This document shows, one piece after another, positions 62,753-64,000 of a stretch of 64,000 nucleotides of DNA. The stretch lies in assembly GCF_024124825.1 (NCBI RefSeq), contig NZ_JAMXSS010000005.1:1-64000 (forward strand). The letters run 5' to 3'. The DNA comes from Arthrobacter sp. H16F315 (GTDB lineage Bacteria > Actinomycetota > Actinomycetes > Actinomycetales > Micrococcaceae). The notes under the pieces are model-generated. The model saw nothing but the letters and a program-made list of their open reading frames with translations, made no database searches and was not told the DNA's origin. The position numbers were made by a program, and so were the translations under genes. Position 1 is the stretch's first letter; every line of letters begins with the position of its first letter.

Positions 62753-63844
62753 ATGGTACCGGAAGTCAATTCCGCGTCAACGCACGCACGTAAGGGTGTC
62801 GCGGGCCAACCTAGCCCTCAGCAGGCGTGGATCCTTGCACCCCTGATCGCCGGCCAAGCGTCCTACCGCCTAGGCCGATGGATGGGCACCAGGTTCCAAT
62901 ACCCGCGGCCGGCAACTCCGCCCACCATTACGACGTCTCTGCCCGAGCACCCCGCAGCAGTCATGATCCACGGTACGGACGGTTCCGTAGCCACTCTCTG
63001 CATCGACTTGGATACATCCAAGGCACTGAAGAGCGTCGTGGACTCAGACGCAGCCCGGCTCAGGAAGCTTCTGAACGAAGCCAACGTCAGCTACGTGGAG
63101 GACTTCTCCCCCAGCGGCGGCAGGCACATCTACATTCCCCTTCAACAACGCCTCACCGCCGCCAAAGCCCGCGAGCTTGTCGAAGCCCTCGGCCTTCTCG
63201 CCGCAAGCCTGGACCCGAGCCCCCACCAGAACATCACCGACGGCTGCATCCGCGTCCCGGGCTCAAGGCACAAGGCTGGCGGCCACCAAACCCTCATTAC
63301 TCCCCTATCCCAGGCCTACGCCACCCTCCGCGTCCGCAACTCAGCGCGTGCCATAGCAGCATTGCGCGCCGCACTGGCCCCGGAGCTGGCCCGCAACAAG
63401 GCCATCCAAAAACGCCAAGCCAAAGCAGCAACAACAGTACGGACCACTGCTGGACAGCTGCCCGTCGCTGGCCGCAGCGAAACCCCCCTGCGCCGGATTG
63501 CACGCACTGGCCTTTACGACACGGCTACGTACGCCAGCGCCTCGGAGGCCCGCATGGGTGTGCTGAACCACTTCGCTGCGTGCGGATGGACCCTGGAAGA
63601 GGTACGGAACGAACTCACCGGCCAGTTCCCGGGCCTGGCAGCCCTCTACGGCACGCAAGCCAAACAGGCGCGACTCCTTTCCAGCGAATGGGCCAACGCC
63701 CAGGCCTTCACCAACGCCGGCAGCACCCAAAAACGTAAGTCCCGTGAACCCGGAAAAATCAATGCCCTTATTAACAACACAAGCCCCACTGAACCCACAG
63801 GGGGGCACTCAACCGCAGTTCCGCGTCAATCCACCAACTCGTAA
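62753..63844 (+). CDS. PrimPol-type replication protein, copy 2
   Basis: Second pass over 13693-14784. Confidence 0.75.
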   Translation: MVPEVNSASTHARKGVAGQPSPQQAWILAPLIAGQASYRLGRWMGTRFQYPRPATPPTITTSLPEHPAAVMIHGTDGSVATLCIDLDTSKALKSVVDSDAARLRKLLNEANVSYVEDFSPSGGRHIYIPLQQRLTAAKARELVEALGLLAASLDPSPHQNITDGCIRVPGSRHKAGGHQTLITPLSQAYATLRVRNSARAIAALRAALAPELARNKAIQKRQAKAATTVRTTAGQLPVAGRSETPLRRIARTGLYDTATYASASEARMGVLNHFAACGWTLEEVRNELTGQFPGLAALYGTQAKQARLLSSEWANAQAFTNAGSTQKRKSREPGKINALINNTSPTEPTGGHSTAVPRQSTNS

Positions 63845-63849
63845 ACGAC

Positions 63850-64000
63850 TTGGAAAATGTCCTGTACGCCGTCCTGGACCACCGCTTGGCAGCCAGGGGC
63901 CGCGAAGGACTCGGCCTCCGCCTCCTGGTCCGCGGCCTGCTGGGTTACATGAGGGCGAAAGAAACGGATCTTCTCGATGTCGGTTGTCGTACGCTTGCGG
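63850..64000 (+). CDS. Winged-helix replication-associated protein, cut by window end
   Basis: First 50 codons of the gene seen complete at 14790-15533; the window ends inside it. Confidence 0.6.
   Translation, partial: MENVLYAVLDHRLAARGREGLGLRLLVRGLLGYMRAKETDLLDVGCRTLA

Larger units (their letters stand above)
49061..64000. repeat. Copy 2 of the ~14.94 kb direct repeat
   Basis: Second pass over bases 1-14940. It carries intact versions of the aldehyde dehydrogenase and the 101-residue helix-turn-helix gene and is probably the more accurate copy. The window ends inside the replication-associated gene, so the overlap may extend further. Confidence 0.95.

Noticed and set aside
1..64000. CRISPR arrays, rRNA or tRNA genes
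   Set aside because: No regularly spaced repeat array was seen and I recognised no rRNA or tRNA sequence. Short repeats found are isolated pairs or triplets.
1..64000. nylA/nylB/nylC-type oligomer hydrolases to complete nylon degradation
   Set aside because: No amidase-signature or beta-lactamase-fold hydrolase is encoded in the window, so only the monomer-to-central-metabolism part can be claimed.

Overview
The window reads as a little more than one turn of a circular actinobacterial plasmid of about 49.06 kb. Bases 1-14940 recur at 49061-64000 with only three differences that I found. High GC, GTG/TTG starts, a DUF4193 gene, NrdH, and a MobC/relaxase and PrimPol-type rep set typical of Arthrobacter-like Micrococcaceae plasmids suggest Arthrobacter or a close relative. 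The genus is an inference from gene content.

Layout of one turn. (a) About 36.7-51.8 kb (equivalent to 36.7-49.06 plus 1-2.7 kb) is a catabolic region: alanine dehydrogenase, omega-aminotransferase, a broken MHS-type transporter, a LysR regulator, acyl-CoA dehydrogenase, family III CoA-transferase, 3-hydroxyacyl-CoA dehydrogenase, enoyl-CoA hydratase, semialdehyde dehydrogenase and a 3-oxoadipyl-CoA-type thiolase. Together they form a plausible complete route from a terminal amino acid such as 6-aminohexanoate, via the semialdehyde and dicarboxylate (adipate), to its CoA ester and then succinyl-CoA plus acetyl-CoA. Alanine dehydrogenase would recycle the alanine made by transamination. A core sequence GTCCAATAC(C/T) lies upstream of four of these transcription units in the same orientation relative to the gene, which suggests one regulon. 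(b) 3.2-4.8 kb holds an IS5-family element inside an epimerase gene, then a junction where the epimerase remnant meets a truncated conjugation operon. (c) 4.8-11.2 kb (minus strand) is the remains of a type IV secretion/conjugation operon: cell-wall hydrolase, lipoprotein, a coupled 59-residue protein, ParA/MinD-like ATPase, small membrane subunit, anchored accessory protein and TrbL/VirB6-like channel. No VirB4 or VirD4 ATPase is present, so the plasmid is probably mobilizable but not self-transmissible. (d) 11.3-17.3 kb holds regulators, a PrimPol-type replication gene with a winged-helix partner, and a ParA/ParB-like partition pair with repeats upstream. (e) 17.3-24.5 kb is accessory DNA: a resolvase, membrane proteins, an IS110 element, an mcrC fragment, a YiaA-like gene and a second IS5-family element. 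(f) 24.5-31.8 kb holds nrdH, ssb, small DNA-binding proteins, mobC, the relaxase, a relaxase-linked coiled-coil protein and a YhcG-type nuclease. (g) 32-36.7 kb includes an AT-richer island bounded by near-identical palindrome-containing repeats. It carries a HigB/HigA-like toxin-antitoxin pair, a PD-(D/E)XK-like nuclease and a small downstream gene, and is the best candidate here for an undescribed defence-type cassette.

Several genes are broken by single-base changes in C or G runs. Two such differences separate the two copies of the repeated segment, so at least some frameshifts are probably sequence errors. The transporter has two lesions and the IS256 gene is extensively decayed, so these look like real pseudogenes. 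Copy 2 (49061-64000) generally carries the better version: aldehyde dehydrogenase and the 101-residue helix-turn-helix gene are intact there.
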